From Kribbella capetownensis (GTDB lineage: Bacteria > Actinomycetota > Actinomycetes > Propionibacteriales > Kribbellaceae), in the NCBI RefSeq assembly GCF_004331485.1, contig NZ_SJKD01000017.1, forward strand, positions 1 to 64,000: 64,000 nt of DNA, written 5' to 3'. The notes beneath the pieces are model-generated. The model was not told where the DNA came from. It saw nothing but the letters and a program-made list of their open reading frames with translations, and searched no databases. Each line of letters opens with the position of its first letter. Positions within the stretch are counted from its first letter, which is position 1. This document shows positions 26,069 through 35,229 of this stretch, one piece after another. The translations under genes and the position numbers were made by a program.

Positions 26069-26137
26069 TCACAGATGACCCTATGTACGGTCGCCTGCTG
26101 ACTAGAACATAGGTTCGAATAATGCCATTTTGGAGGC

Positions 26138-26449
26138 ATGGTGGGACGGTTCAACGTGCGCAGCGGTGCCGGGGACCAGGACTGGACGGTCTGGGACAAC
26201 GCGGCCAACGGCAACCGCGGATCCGGGCTGACCGAGGAGGCCGCCCAGAAGCTGGCCGCGGATCTGGAGTTGCAGTACGACGTGTACGGGCCACGGCCAA
26301 CCGGCCACGCCCGCCGCGTTGATCCACCGGTCGCCGTCGAGAAGGCCTCGCAGCAAGCGGGCTGGCTCGACGCGTGGATCTTCGAGCAAGGAACCTGGGT
26401 CGGCCGCGTCCGCGGACCAGGCGGCGGTCAAGTCCCTGGAAGTGGTGTA
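26138..26449 (+). pseudogene. Conserved small protein truncated by IS256
   Basis: Starts MVGRFNVRSGAGDQDWTVWD and continues GLTEEAAQKLAADLELQYD, RRVDPPVAVEKA, AWIFEQGTWVGRVRG. This is a compact actinobacterial protein pattern in which a WTVWD strand is followed by an ELELQYD helix. The last residues of the native protein are missing: the frame runs into the IS256 terminus near 26450 and ends inside it at 26485. The remainder is not found on the other side of the IS (after 27776), so the insertion was accompanied by a deletion or the flank has since changed. Confidence 0.5.
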
Positions 26450-27776
26450 GTGCTGCGTGATCTTGGGTTGGGGTTTAGGCGGTGAGTGCTGGTAGGTCGT
26501 CGGTTTCGATCTCGGGTTGGGTGTTGTTGATTGTGGTTAGGCGGGAGCGGGCGAGGACGTCGAGTCCGAGGTAGCGGCGTCCTTCGGCCCATTCGTCGGT
26601 TTGTTCGGCCAGGACGGCGCCGACGAGGCGGACGATGGCGTCGCGGTTGGGGAAGATGCCGACCGCGTCGGTGCGGCGCCGGATCTCCTTGTTGAGGCGT
26701 TCGGCGGGGTTGTTGGACCAGATCTGGGTCCACACGTCTTTGGGGAACGCGGTGAAGGCGAGGACGTCTTCGCGGGCGGCGGCGAGGTGGTCGGCGACTG
26801 CGGGGAGCTTCTCGCCGACGTAGTCGAGGAGCCGGTCGAACTGCGCTGCCACGGCGTCGGCGTCGGGCTGGTCGTAGACCGAGTGCAGCATCGCTTTCAC
26901 GGCTGGCCACATGCTCTTGGGGCAGATCGACATCAGGTTCGCTGCGTAGTGGGTGCGGCAGCGCTGCCAGCTGGCGCCGGGAAGATTGGCGGCAATTGCC
27001 TCGCGCAGGCCGGCGTGGGCGTCGCTGGTGATCAGCCGGACTCCGGCCAGGCCGCGAGCAACCAGATCGGCGAAGAACTCGTTCCAGGCTGACCCGGTTT
27101 CGCTGGTGGCAACGCGCAGGCCGAGGACCTCGCGGTGGCCGTCGCCGTTGACTCCGGTCGCGAGCAGGACCACGGCGTTGACCACGCGGCCACCTTCGCG
27201 GACCTTCATCGTCAACGCGTCCGCGGCCACGAACGTGACCGGACCAGCCGCGTCGAGCGGCCGGTGCCGGAAGTCCTCCACGATCGCGTCCAGGTCGGCC
27301 GCCATCCGGGAGACCTGGGACTTCGACAGCGAGTCGATGCCGAGGGTCTTGACCAGCTTGTCCATCCGCCGCGTCGACACGCCAGCGAGGTAGCAGTCGG
27401 CCACGACGGTGATCAGCGCTGACTCGGCGCGCTTGCGGCGCTCCAGCAACCACTCCGGGAAGTAGGTGCCCTTCCTCAGCTTCGGGACCGCGACATCGAC
27501 CGTTCCGACGCGGGTGTCGAGATCGCGGTGCCGATAGCCGTTGCGCTGACTGGTTCGGCTCGGAGACGGGCGTCCCCACTCCGCACCCACGACGGCGTCG
27601 GCATCGGCCGACAGCAGCGCGTTGATGATCGTCTGCAGCAACGAACGCATCAGGTCCGGGGATGCCTCAGCCAGGGCTTCGCCAAGCAGGCCGGCAGGGT
27701 CGACAATGTGTGGTGCGGTCATCGTGATGGTCCTCGAGGATTCTGTGGAAGGTTGACTCGAAGGATCACGCGATGG
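26450..27776 (-). mobile_element. IS256-family insertion sequence
   Basis: About 1.33 kb with one intact transposase gene. Ends carry GCGTGATCTTGGGTT (left) and, on the complement, GCGTGATCCTTCGAGT (right) as an imperfect inverted repeat, as in other IS256 elements. I cannot identify a target duplication, so the boundaries are accurate only to within about 10 bp. It is the only IS in the window with a fully open transposase. Confidence 0.65.
26475..27722 (-). CDS. IS256-family transposase
   Basis: 415 residues, the usual length for the mutator-type (MULE-like) transposases. The DDE triad is visible as [11 protein letters not shown] (first Asp), [10 protein letters not shown] (second Asp) and [17 protein letters not shown] (Glu, with the signature downstream Arg-rich motif). 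N-terminal DNA-binding text includes [18 protein letters not shown]. The start at ATG 27722 has GAGGACC upstream. No frameshift or missing residue is seen, so it is potentially active. Confidence 0.9.
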   Translation of the reverse strand: MTAPHIVDPAGLLGEALAEASPDLMRSLLQTIINALLSADADAVVGAEWGRPSPSRTSQRNGYRHRDLDTRVGTVDVAVPKLRKGTYFPEWLLERRKRAESALITVVADCYLAGVSTRRMDKLVKTLGIDSLSKSQVSRMAADLDAIVEDFRHRPLDAAGPVTFVAADALTMKVREGGRVVNAVVLLATGVNGDGHREVLGLRVATSETGSAWNEFFADLVARGLAGVRLITSDAHAGLREAIAANLPGASWQRCRTHYAANLMSICPKSMWPAVKAMLHSVYDQPDADAVAAQFDRLLDYVGEKLPAVADHLAAAREDVLAFTAFPKDVWTQIWSNNPAERLNKEIRRRTDAVGIFPNRDAIVRLVGAVLAEQTDEWAEGRRYLGLDVLARSRLTTINNTQPEIETDDLPALTA

Positions 27777-27830
27777 CCGCGCCCTCGTCCACGACGAACT
27801 CGGCGACCGCGCTAAACCACTATCGGGGGC

Positions 27831-28115
27831 TCAACTGGCGGGCTCTGGCCGAGCGTCGCCTCGATGGGGGCGCCATGACGGGGGCTTCGTCATGGCAGAC
27901 CGGGTGGTATGCCCAGTGGCAGTCCGGAGTTGTTGTGTATCCGGACCCAGGCTCCGGGTAGCCGGATCCTTCGTCCGGCCAGTCATACGCGGTTGCGGGG
28001 GAGCCGCGGATCCGCGGACCGGATCCTTCAGCATGGCCGGCGCATCGGCTGCGGTGAGAACGACGGCGCCCATCGCAAAGAAGCACATTGCGAGAGCTGA
28101 GTACCTGCGGTTCAT
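27831..28115 (-). CDS. Small exported protein
   Basis: 94 residues from ATG 28115, which has a strong GGGAGGAATC site. The N-terminus MNRRYSALAMCFFAMGAVVL reads as a signal peptide or anchor, cleaved perhaps after ADA/APA at about 25-27. The mature part is polar and basic with Pro/Arg/Thr. The last third may be a frameshifted tail, since an alternative frame also looks protein-like (GYPEPGSGYTTT). No family is recognised. It lies just outside the IS256 right end. Confidence 0.45.
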   Translation of the reverse strand: MNRRYSALAMCFFAMGAVVLTAADAPAMLKDPVRGSAAPPQPRMTGRTKDPATRSLGPDTQQLRTATGHTTRSAMTKPPSWRPHRGDARPEPAS

Positions 28116-28380
28116 GATTCCTCCCGAACGGGGTCCGGACTGATCCCGGACGTGCCCGCTGCGGAAACGGATCAAGGGCACAAGTGCCTGTCGAGGTGCT
28201 CGACGAGAGCCAGAGTCAGACTTCTCGAAGGACCAAAACAACCTCGTGCTCTCGCAGTCCCCTGGTTATGGGCGCCCGATCTATATGCAGGCGCTGGCCG
28301 CCAGGGTTCGTCGCGGCTATCCAAGACTGCCAAGCACGGTCGCATGATAGGAAGCCCTGATAAGGACCGCTCCCCGACCA

Positions 28381-28617
28381 CTAACCGCGGCCGCGGGCCG
28401 GATCTCGCGCAAACTTCCTCACCAGTCCGGCGCTCTCATAGGTACCACGCAACAGCTGGTGGGCCTCGCTGTAGAAGCAATGACACAGCCGGGTCGCGGC
28501 TGCCCGCAGCTGCCGACAGGCCATTGTCATACAGGCCCGAGTCGCCAGGTCGTTCGCGAACAGGTCATCCCAAGCAAGGCGGGGAGCGGACTCCACAGCC
28601 GCGCCAAGCAGCTGCAT
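28381..28617 (-). CDS. Hypothetical helical protein, probably a fragment
   Basis: 78 residues with TMACRQLRAAATRLCHCFYS and LLRGTYESAGLVRKFARDP. The (A/L)LLR-x-x-YE-(A/S)-(A/G)-G-x-x-R pattern occurs in larger actinobacterial hypothetical proteins of unknown role. This is short for that group and begins right after a 31-residue ORF, so the two may be halves of one decayed gene. No domain with known function is visible. Confidence 0.35.
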   Translation of the reverse strand: MQLLGAAVESAPRLAWDDLFANDLATRACMTMACRQLRAAATRLCHCFYSEAHQLLRGTYESAGLVRKFARDPARGRG

Positions 28618-28619
28618 CG

Positions 28620-28715
28620 CTAGGCCATCGGTCGGCAGTCCTCGCTGGTCTCGACGAACCGGATCGACGGTCCGAAGGGGATCTCGTGGTCGATGTGAGC
28701 GGTCGCCTCAGCCAT
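28620..28715 (-). CDS. 31-residue ORF upstream of 28381-28617
   Basis: ATG 28715 to TAG 28620, starting MAEATAHIDHEIPFGPSIRF. The peptide looks natural and ends three bases before the ATG of the next minus-strand ORF. A GGAAG site lies nine bases upstream of the start. It may be a leader-size gene or the amputated N-terminus of the downstream ORF. Confidence 0.3.
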   Translation of the reverse strand: MAEATAHIDHEIPFGPSIRFVETSEDCRPMA

Positions 28716-28939
28716 CGATCTGCTTCCGGCCGCCATCTAGCTTCCAGCCATGTCAGGATGCCAGCGGAGGTCGGATCAGCAACCTCGCAGTAGACGGGAT
28801 GGACGTCGGTGGTCGACCGTTGCGAACGGATTTGCTGACAGGGAGTTGGGAGGCTGAACGCGTGCGCGCCGGCGCATGGGTAGCACGCGCATCCGTAGAC
28901 GAATGCCTGCACGCAGCGGTCTTTGACCGTGTCGCGTGT

Positions 28940-30274
28940 TCAGGGCATGAACTCGATCTCGGGGTAGCGGGGGGATGGCCTGGACAACAGGTGGTGGTCG
29001 TGGTGGCGCAGGTGAAGGTCGAAGAAGGCGCTCAGGTAGGCGCGTTCAACAGTGACGGCTCGGTCGGCGTCGATCGTGCCGATCCGGGAGGTCAAGCCGG
29101 CGACCACCTGGGGTGGGATCGGGAGTGCCTGTTCGAGCTGTTGTGCCAAGGGGGCCAGGTCGGTGAAGGTCTGGTGCTCGGAGCCGCTCAGAAGTAGGTG
29201 GCGGCGCCAGCCGCGCAGATGCGACCAGAACTTTGCCCAAGACGGGTCCTTGTCGCGTCCGTGGTGGGCGTTGCCCAACAACAGGAAGGGACGGTCAAGG
29301 CCGGTGATGGCGACCGCGCCGCTGATGCTGCCGTCCAGGTCGACGCCGGCCAGAATGCGGTGGTCGAGCGCCATCGTCTCTGCGGCGGTGTCGCCGCCGA
29401 GCGAATGGCCGAACATCCCGGTGTTCGACAGATCGAGAGAGCCTGGCAGGCCGTGGGGGAGCCGGCGGTGCTCGGCGTCTGGGTTTCCCCCCGCGTTCAA
29501 GATGGCGAGTTGGTTCAGTACGAACCGTGCGTCGTCTTGGCGGACTCGCAACGCGGCGGCGTAGTCGTGATCGGTTGGCTCGGTCGGCTGCCGGTTCAGC
29601 TCCAGCCGGCCGCTGGGGAACTCCACGACCTGGGCCTCGTGGGTGTGGTCGATGGACACGACCACGTAGCCTCGGCTGGCCAGATCCTCGACCAGAGCTG
29701 TGCCGAGTTCGCGGATCGCGGCGTAGCCCGGCGAGAACAGCACCACCGGATGGCCGTTCAGTCGCGGCTGGACGGGAGCGTCCTGGTAGCCATGGGTGAC
29801 CGGGAAGTCGACGGTGTCCAACGGCGTTTGAAGGTCTTGGCCGGCCTGTTGCCGGTACAGTTCCGTCGCTGCCGGCGGGAGCCAGGGAGCGCGCCGAAGA
29901 CCGCGGGTGTTCCGGGTCGGGTACCACAGGCTGATCATCAACTCGCGCTGAGCCCGGGGCGAGGTCCAGGGATCGCGACGTGACCTGTCGATCAGGTGCA
30001 GCGACGTCGTTCCGATCCGCCGCGGGCCGGTCGGGGCCGGCAATGTCAGCTGCAGCCGCCCTTGGCGATTGACGGCGCCAGTCGGCGTGGCCCTCAGCAC
30101 GGTCTTCGCCGACGGATCGGCACCGGGACTGTGGCCACCCGCCGCGACCAGCCCCGCGGTAGCCAACTGGAGTCCCGCGGTCCCCGCCGCGACCAGCACC
30201 GTACGGCGCGTCAGGCGGCCCGTCGTTGCGCTTGTCCATGCCTTCGTCGACAGAGTCGAGCGTTGGGAGATCAT
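28940..30274 (-). CDS. Tat-exported PAF-acetylhydrolase-like alpha/beta hydrolase
   Basis: 444 residues. The N-terminus has a twin-arginine signal (TRRTVLVAAGTAGLQLATAG, about residues 22-41) with cleavage near 50. The hydrolase fold shows the oxyanion-side strand VVLFSPGYAAIRELG, the DLASRGYVVVSIDHTHEA strand/helix, the nucleophile elbow GHSLGGDTA (Ser), GVDLDGSI (candidate Asp) and SGSEHQTFTD (candidate His). These match the bacterial platelet-activating-factor acetylhydrolase/lipase group, which cleaves short or oxidised acyl chains from phospholipids or other esters. Acting outside the cytoplasm is inferred from the Tat signal. No operon partner; the start is the most upstream ATG, and a later start would still retain the RR motif. 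Confidence 0.75.
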   Translation of the reverse strand: MISQRSTLSTKAWTSATTGRLTRRTVLVAAGTAGLQLATAGLVAAGGHSPGADPSAKTVLRATPTGAVNRQGRLQLTLPAPTGPRRIGTTSLHLIDRSRRDPWTSPRAQRELMISLWYPTRNTRGLRRAPWLPPAATELYRQQAGQDLQTPLDTVDFPVTHGYQDAPVQPRLNGHPVVLFSPGYAAIRELGTALVEDLASRGYVVVSIDHTHEAQVVEFPSGRLELNRQPTEPTDHDYAAALRVRQDDARFVLNQLAILNAGGNPDAEHRRLPHGLPGSLDLSNTGMFGHSLGGDTAAETMALDHRILAGVDLDGSISGAVAITGLDRPFLLLGNAHHGRDKDPSWAKFWSHLRGWRRHLLLSGSEHQTFTDLAPLAQQLEQALPIPPQVVAGLTSRIGTIDADRAVTVERAYLSAFFDLHLRHHDHHLLSRPSPRYPEIEFMP

Positions 30275-30905
30275 CGTCTGAGACTGGCATCACGACAGCC
30301 GCGTCGACAGGCCCGGGACGCGATCTCAGGGCACGACCGGGGACATCCACAACAGGGTCTCAGGGTCGAACGTTCGAGCCGTCTCCCGGGGCCGTTCGAC
30401 AGACAGTCATGTTTCCGCGTGAATGGTATTACCCAGTGCAATTCATTGGCTGTCTCCTGCGGCTTCAGCGACGCGCGCAGCGAACTCCGCCTTCAGCGCG
30501 GCGCATGAGCAGCCGATCCAGTCCTGGATCTTTTCGCGCAGACCTCGCCTTAGTCGACCACGTGCACGAGGCACTCCAGCCTGTCGGCGCCCTACGCGCA
30601 GATTGCCTCGATCCGGCGGCGGCGTTCATCAGCAGCATGCCGAACGCGAAGCCCTGCAGCTCAGCCGGGCAAGTGCCCTGCGGATTAAAGGGGCAATGAT
30701 GCCGTAGCTAACAGCCTCTCCAGCCGTCAGAAGTTCGGGTTCGAATGGCTTCTGGCCTCGCCAGTCGACCCTCTATGACGCTATTTCGCACCACGTTTGA
30801 TCCCACGGCGTCAGCCCTGCAGACGACATCGCACAAGCCGGCGAGCCACGCCGAACCCAGCCTCTCCTCGGTCCAAGCGGGCGCGGCCGGACCTGCGATG
30901 CTCCT
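30275..30905. other. Intergenic, no supportable gene
   Basis: About 630 nt. Minus-strand text (about 30480-30560) includes a helical peptide (EKIQDWIGC, ALKAEFAARVAEAAG) that might be a relic, but it has no start or context. Confidence 0.35.
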
Positions 30906-32027
30906 TTGGCTACGCAGAAAACCCCGGGCGGGCACGTCACCACGATGGACTACGACACCGCAGGCGACTTGGTGTCGAAGACGAGTCCGATGGGCTTCGT
31001 CGAGCGGTTCGAGTACGACGCCGTGGGCCGGGTGGTGTCGAGTCGCGATCCGCGTGGGGAGGGCGGCACTCCGGAGGACTACACGACCCACTTCACTTAC
31101 GATGCCGCAGGCAACGTTTTGACCACGACAGCGCCTGACGACAGCGTGACGACCAACGTCTATGACGAGGTTGGGAAGCTGTCGAGCACCACGGTCGAGA
31201 ACTCCGCCGGGTCGGTGTTGTCGAAAGCCGGTTCCAAGTATGACGCGGCCGGCCGGACCGTCGAGACGTCCGATGCGGCCGGCGTGACGGCAACGACCAA
31301 GTACGACTCGCGCGGGAACCTCGCTGAGTCCACGGATGCGACCGGCGCGAAGACGACGTACACCTATGATTCGATGAACCGTACGGCGTCGATGACGACG
31401 CCGCGCGGCTACGAGACCGGTGCGGATCCGGCCGCGTTCACTTGGTCGTACACCTATGATGCCAACGGCAACCAGTTGACCAGCACCGACGGCGCGGGGC
31501 GGCAGACCAAGCAGACCTTCGACGTGCTCAACCGGGTCAGCACCGTGACGTTGCCGTCCGGGGCCGTGACGACCACGACCTGTTTGCAACGCGGTCGGAT
31601 CACTCAGGGCGCCCGACTACATCGCTGTTGACTTTGGCGGCGTCGCTCCGATCTGGGGAGAAGTAGGCCTAGGGGTAGGAATCAACGTCACATCAGCCGC
31701 CACGGACAGATCTACGCCGGGCCGACCGTCGGAGGTGGGCTCTCCGGAGGATCACTGTCTGTGCGTGGCGGTTACCTCAACCAAGGCCAAGCGCCGACCC
31801 CGGCGGAGTGCGACAGCTTCTTGCAAGGGCCGGCGTTGAACGCGAACGGATATGTCCCGACTCCGCTAGGGGTCGGACTGGCTAGTGGGTACACCTGGGC
31901 CGAGACCGGTGGGCTTGCTCCCCATGCGTTCGCGAGCGAGATTGGGATTGCAACCGGAAAAGGTCATAATCTCTCGATCAACCAGGGATACTTGTTCAAG
32001 ACCCCATTTCACCTGACGGGCTGGTGA
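30906..32027 (+). pseudogene. RHS-repeat protein remnant: YD repeats joined to tip
   Basis: Bases 30906-31590 encode eight or so YD repeats (YDTAGDLVSKT, YDAVGRVVSS, YDSRGNLAEST, YDANGNQLTS). The frame then breaks and the text jumps to an RHS C-terminal tip: APDYIAVDFGGVAPIWGEVG, then in another frame GQIYAGPTVGGGLSGGSLSV and a Gly-rich beta tail ending FKTPFHLTGW. This tail type (sheet-rich, ending -PF-W) is common at the end of actinobacterial RHS proteins. The conserved core (RYYDP...DP.GL) between repeats and tip is missing, so there has been an internal deletion. N-terminal sequences are absent as well. Its stop overlaps the start of the 2-TM ORF. Confidence 0.65.
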
Positions 32028-32272
32028 TGATGTCAACTGTCGCTTGGGCGGTCGTCCTCATGGCGAGTGGCCTCGTTGTGACCGCGACGTCTCTGCTGCT
32101 TCGACGCGACCGCTATGTCGATCCTATGGTTGATGGAGTGCGGAAGCTGAGCTTCTACAAAGATGAAGACCCGGCGATGGTAGCCGCGCAGTACAAAGCT
32201 GTACTCACCCTGGGCGCTGTGTTTGGCGGGCTGATCGTGGCCCTCGGAGTGCTTGGCCTCGCCCAGGGCTGA
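32027..32272 (+). CDS. Two-TM protein overlapping the RHS tip (candidate immunity)
   Basis: 81 residues from ATG 32027, which overlaps the RHS stop (TGATG). It has two hydrophobic helices (VAWAVVLMASGLVVTATSLL at about 5-24 and VLTLGAVFGGLIVALGVLGL at about 59-78). Between them is a polar loop with FYKDEDPAMVAAQYKAV. Immediate downstream position and stop-start overlap are typical of immunity genes for RHS toxins, and a small membrane protein would suit a membrane-acting tip. This role is inferred from position only. Alternative starts are the GTG at 32024 or ATG at 32030. Confidence 0.6.
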   Translation: MMSTVAWAVVLMASGLVVTATSLLLRRDRYVDPMVDGVRKLSFYKDEDPAMVAAQYKAVLTLGAVFGGLIVALGVLGLAQG

Positions 32273-32344
32273 GTCGACTCCTGATCTGGACGAGTTGGCG
32301 GATAGAGCTGTCGGCAATCATCGGATGCGCCATGACGGTCCTCG

Positions 32345-33283
32345 TCAGCCTCGGTAGGTCGTGAGGGTGTCGATCAGGGCTTGGTCGATCGGTGTGGCGT
32401 GGACACCGAGCTTGTTGGCGATCTTGGTGCTGTCGACGACGAATGGTTCCTCGAACAGGTATTGCATTTCGGTGAGTTCCCGGACCGCTGGATTGAACAG
32501 ACCAAGAGCGCGGAGGACCAGCGATGGCATGGCGCGGAGCTTCGTGTGGGGCTGTCCCGCGTGCTGGTAGATGAGGTCGACCAGTTGTCGCGTGCTGCGA
32601 GTGTCCGGGTCGTTGGGGAGGTGCCAGACCTGTCCGGGGGCATCGGGGTGTTCGCCGAGTACGGCGAGTCCTTCGCCGATGTCGGGGATGTAGGTGTAGG
32701 TGTGTGGCTGGTCCGGATCTCCGAGCACGCTGGCGGTTTTGCCGGCCAGGGCGGCGGGGAAGACGCGGTCGCCGAGATTGGATTGCGCGCCGCCGCGGGG
32801 TCCGAAGTAGTCCGACGCCCGGCCGATCGCGACCTCCACGCGGCCGGCGATGTGGGCGGCAAGGAGTTCGCGTGCCATGCGTCCGCGGAGTTGGCCCTTC
32901 TTGGTGTGGGCGTCGTAGGTGTGGTTCTCGGTGAACGTGTGGCCCGCAGGACGCCCGTACATGTAGACGTTCTCCACGCTGACCAGCCGTGCACCGGACG
33001 CTTCGGCAGCGGTGAGTACACCGGCCTGCAGCGCAGGAAATTGCGCCGTCCACTCGGTGTAAGGCGGGTTGAGTGTCTGATAGACGACGCGGGCGCCCTT
33101 GGCGACGGTAGTGGTGAAGTCTGGGTCGCGGGCGTCGCCGCCGATGACCTCGACCTCGTCGGGAACGCGTGCGTGTCCGGAACGGTTGACGAGGCGGGCG
33201 GTCTCGCCGCGGCGGCGGAGCGCGTTGAACAATGCGAGGCCGATTGCGCCGGTGCCGAAGATGACGTGCCGCGGGGCGGTCAT
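32345..33283 (-). CDS. NAD-dependent epimerase/dehydratase family protein
   Basis: 312 residues. The Rossmann start is VIFGTGAIGLALFNALRRRG (GxGxxG at residues 8-13), followed by GDARDPDFTTTVAKGARVVY as in the extended SDR/NmrA-like enzymes. NVYMYGRPAG and KKGQLRGRMARELLAAH sit where the catalytic Tyr/Lys region lies. The C-terminus includes YTYIPDIGEGLAVLGEH and QVWHLPNDP. Substrate is unknown. The ATG at 33283 overlaps the TGA of the upstream membrane-protein gene by 4 nt, so the two are co-translated. Confidence 0.75.
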   Translation of the reverse strand: MTAPRHVIFGTGAIGLALFNALRRRGETARLVNRSGHARVPDEVEVIGGDARDPDFTTTVAKGARVVYQTLNPPYTEWTAQFPALQAGVLTAAEASGARLVSVENVYMYGRPAGHTFTENHTYDAHTKKGQLRGRMARELLAAHIAGRVEVAIGRASDYFGPRGGAQSNLGDRVFPAALAGKTASVLGDPDQPHTYTYIPDIGEGLAVLGEHPDAPGQVWHLPNDPDTRSTRQLVDLIYQHAGQPHTKLRAMPSLVLRALGLFNPAVRELTEMQYLFEEPFVVDSTKIANKLGVHATPIDQALIDTLTTYRG

Positions 33284-33876
33284 GCCTTGGTCTCGATTCG
33301 GGTCTGCGTTGACGTCGGGCCGGCCTCGGCGCGGTACGGCAGCAGGTAATGGAGCAGCAGACCGGACAGGGCGGAGAAAGTCACCGCTCCGTAGGCACCG
33401 AAGATCGTGAACTGGTTTTCGACGCTGATCCCGCCAAGGGTGGTGACGGTCCAGCCGAGCGCCCACAGGATGGGCATCGCGGCGGCCCATGCCCACCGCA
33501 GGTGGGTTCGAGCCGGCAGCGCCACGGCCTGCGTCGGCCCGAGAACGACACCGGTGAGAGCGCCCATCAGCGCCAGGTCGCCCAACGAGGTGCCGTACCC
33601 GACAGTGACGGCGCCAAGGAGTAGCCCCACCCCCATGCCGATGGTGGTGGCCGGAATCCACCAGCGCGGGTCCAGCCGTCGGCGGCTGACCAGCGACTGT
33701 CCGATGCCGAGAACGAGCCCCGTCGCCAAGCCGCCGAGCAACGCAGCGAGGGCGTCGTCGACGCGACCGACGATCAGGTCGCCGGCAATTCCAGCGATGG
33801 GGAAGGCGACGAAGCCTGCGGTCCAGAGCAACCAGGTACGAAGGAAGACAGGTTGCGATGGTGCTGAGTGGGTCAT
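33280..33876 (-). CDS. Multi-pass membrane protein, coupled to epimerase
   Basis: 198 residues from ATG 33876 with AGGAG eight bases upstream. Six hydrophobic segments: WLLWTAGFVAFPIAGIAGDL, LLGGLATGLVLGIGQSLV, TIGMGVGLLLGAVTVGYG, LALMGALTGVVLGPTQAVAL, AAMPILWALGWTVTTLGGI and AVTFSALSGLLLHYLLP. It has no recognised catalytic motif; similar small proteins are annotated only as integral membrane. It is first in a two-gene operon with the NAD-dependent enzyme (4-nt overlap), suggesting that the two act together, possibly on a membrane-bound substrate. Confidence 0.65.
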   Translation of the reverse strand: MTHSAPSQPVFLRTWLLWTAGFVAFPIAGIAGDLIVGRVDDALAALLGGLATGLVLGIGQSLVSRRRLDPRWWIPATTIGMGVGLLLGAVTVGYGTSLGDLALMGALTGVVLGPTQAVALPARTHLRWAWAAAMPILWALGWTVTTLGGISVENQFTIFGAYGAVTFSALSGLLLHYLLPYRAEAGPTSTQTRIETKA

Positions 33877-34016
33877 GGTGTTCAACTCCTGAGCTCGGCA
33901 ATGGCCGGCTGGGTTGTGGTGCTTGTGCGCGCTGCGAGGAGGACCAGGACGTGGCTGGTGTTCCTCGCGTAGGGATCTCTCGGCGCGGGAGGGTCGCAGT
34001 ACGGCGACTCGACTTG

Positions 34017-34538
34017 TTAGGCAGTGGCCGCTGGAGCGGTGAGCCCGACCCGGTCGGCGCGCACCTCCCACAGTCGTGCGGCGACCGACTCGTCGTAGCT
34101 GCGTTCGGAGGATCTCGTGGACTTGCCTTCGGTGAAGTAGCGAGCCGTCATTCGATCAAGGTTGGGTGCTGAGGCAGCTCCCAGATTGGTCGCCACTCGC
34201 AGCGCGGCGTCCCCACGACGAGCCAACGCCGTCGGCAGCAACAAGATCGGAACCGCCAGTACGGCGTACGTCCAGGCGACCGCGAACCAGGTCCACACCA
34301 GGCTCGCCCCACCGGCCGCGAACTCAGGCAGCACCACGTCCGCCGGCTCCCACAGAATGTCAGGCCAGTCGAGCGTCATTGACAACACCGTCGCCGCGGT
34401 CATGAACGCCGCTGTGGAAGCGATGAACAAGCTTCCGGTCACCACAGCGGTTCTACGCCAGGACGCAGCCGGCGAAGGTGCCGCGCTGGATCGCTCTGTT
34501 GCCTTACTGCTGTGATGTTGACTACCTATTGTGCCCAT
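34017..34538 (-). pseudogene. Chimera: DUF4386 N-terminus fused to SDR C-terminus
   Basis: The 173-residue frame opens like a DUF4386 membrane protein (RRTAVVTGSLFIASTAAFMT, WTYAVLAVPILLLPTALARR). After about residue 110 it becomes LGAASAPNLDRMTARYFTEG, STRSSERSYDESVAARLWEV and ADRVGL. The second part is the standard C-terminus of a light-dependent-protochlorophyllide-reductase-like short-chain dehydrogenase. The two halves belong to unrelated soluble and membrane enzymes, so a deletion has fused two genes in frame. A functional product is doubtful. Confidence 0.6.
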
Positions 34539-34832
34539 GCGGACAGCCCCCGGCACGGCAGGAAACTGTGGCAACCCCCGACGGGTCACTAAGCGCAAGA
34601 TCTGACCGCGCTGCCCCCAGCGTGCGCCTGTCCGGGCGCCCTGTCTATGACCAGTAGGCGGTAGACGGTCTGGTCGCCGGACTAGGCGACGGAGATCAAC
34701 GTTGACACGGATTGTTCTCGCGAGGATGGTGGGCAGCACGGGGCGTGTGCGGGTGGGGGGTGTCGGGCGTGTCCGTCGTTGACGGATATGGGGGCCGGGG
34801 TCTTGCGCTGCCTGCAGGGGGAGCTGAGCCGC

Positions 34833-35177
34833 GTGCCGAACGTGAGCACTTTGAGACGTACTGCGATTGTCGCGGGCCTGTTCTACTTGGCCACCGAAGT
34901 CACCTCGATCCCGGCGCTGCTGCTGCACCAACCCGTGCTGCGTAACGGTAACTACATCGCCGGTGCGAATGCCGACAACAGTGTGCTGCTCGGAGGATTT
35001 TTCGAGCTCCTGCTTGTGGTCGCTTGCATCGGCAGCGCCGTCACCCTCTATCCCGTGGTCAAGAGGCAGAGCCACAGCATCGCGCTCAGGCTCATCGCCG
35101 CAGGCTTCAACGTGTCAACGATCACAGCGATCAGTTCTCCCGAGGTGAAAGGACGCACACCGCTACCTCTGGGTTGA
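34833..35177 (+). pseudogene. DUF4386 membrane protein, C-terminally truncated
   Basis: From GTG 34833 (GGGGGAG upstream): TLRRTAIVAGLFYLATEVTS, VLRNGNYIAGANADNSVLLG, ELLLVVACIGSAVTLYPVVK and HSIALRLIAAGFNVSTI. This matches the first half of DUF4386 proteins (about 230 residues when full-length; compare 36021-36770 here). After NVSTI the frame turns to unrelated residues and ends at 35177, so the last three membrane helices are gone. Confidence 0.6.
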
Positions 35178-35229
35178 GAAAGATGGCCCAGGCTTCATTC
35201 ATTGAGCAAACCCTCTGGAGATGGTTCTG

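Larger units (their letters stand above)
24417..26073. mobile_element. Transposase-less cassette element A (IS481-like ends)
   Basis: The ends are inverted: TGTCATGTCTCAGGACATCG at the left, and the complement TGTGATGTCTCAGGACATCG at the right. Directly outside are GATAACCCTGTGTAC (24402-24416) and GATGACCCTATGTAC (26074-26088), a 15-bp duplication with two transitions. Inside, the 20-bp motif recurs (two copies left, three right). The 1.66-kb interior carries a membrane-protein gene and a hypothetical gene but no transposase. Long target duplications and TGT ends fit IS481-type elements; a passenger-only version corresponds to the mobile insertion cassette concept. Confidence 0.65.

Noticed and set aside
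30708-31589. Minus-strand open frame opposite the RHS relic
   Set aside because: Gly/Val/Arg-rich shadow frame; the plus strand has clear YD repeats.
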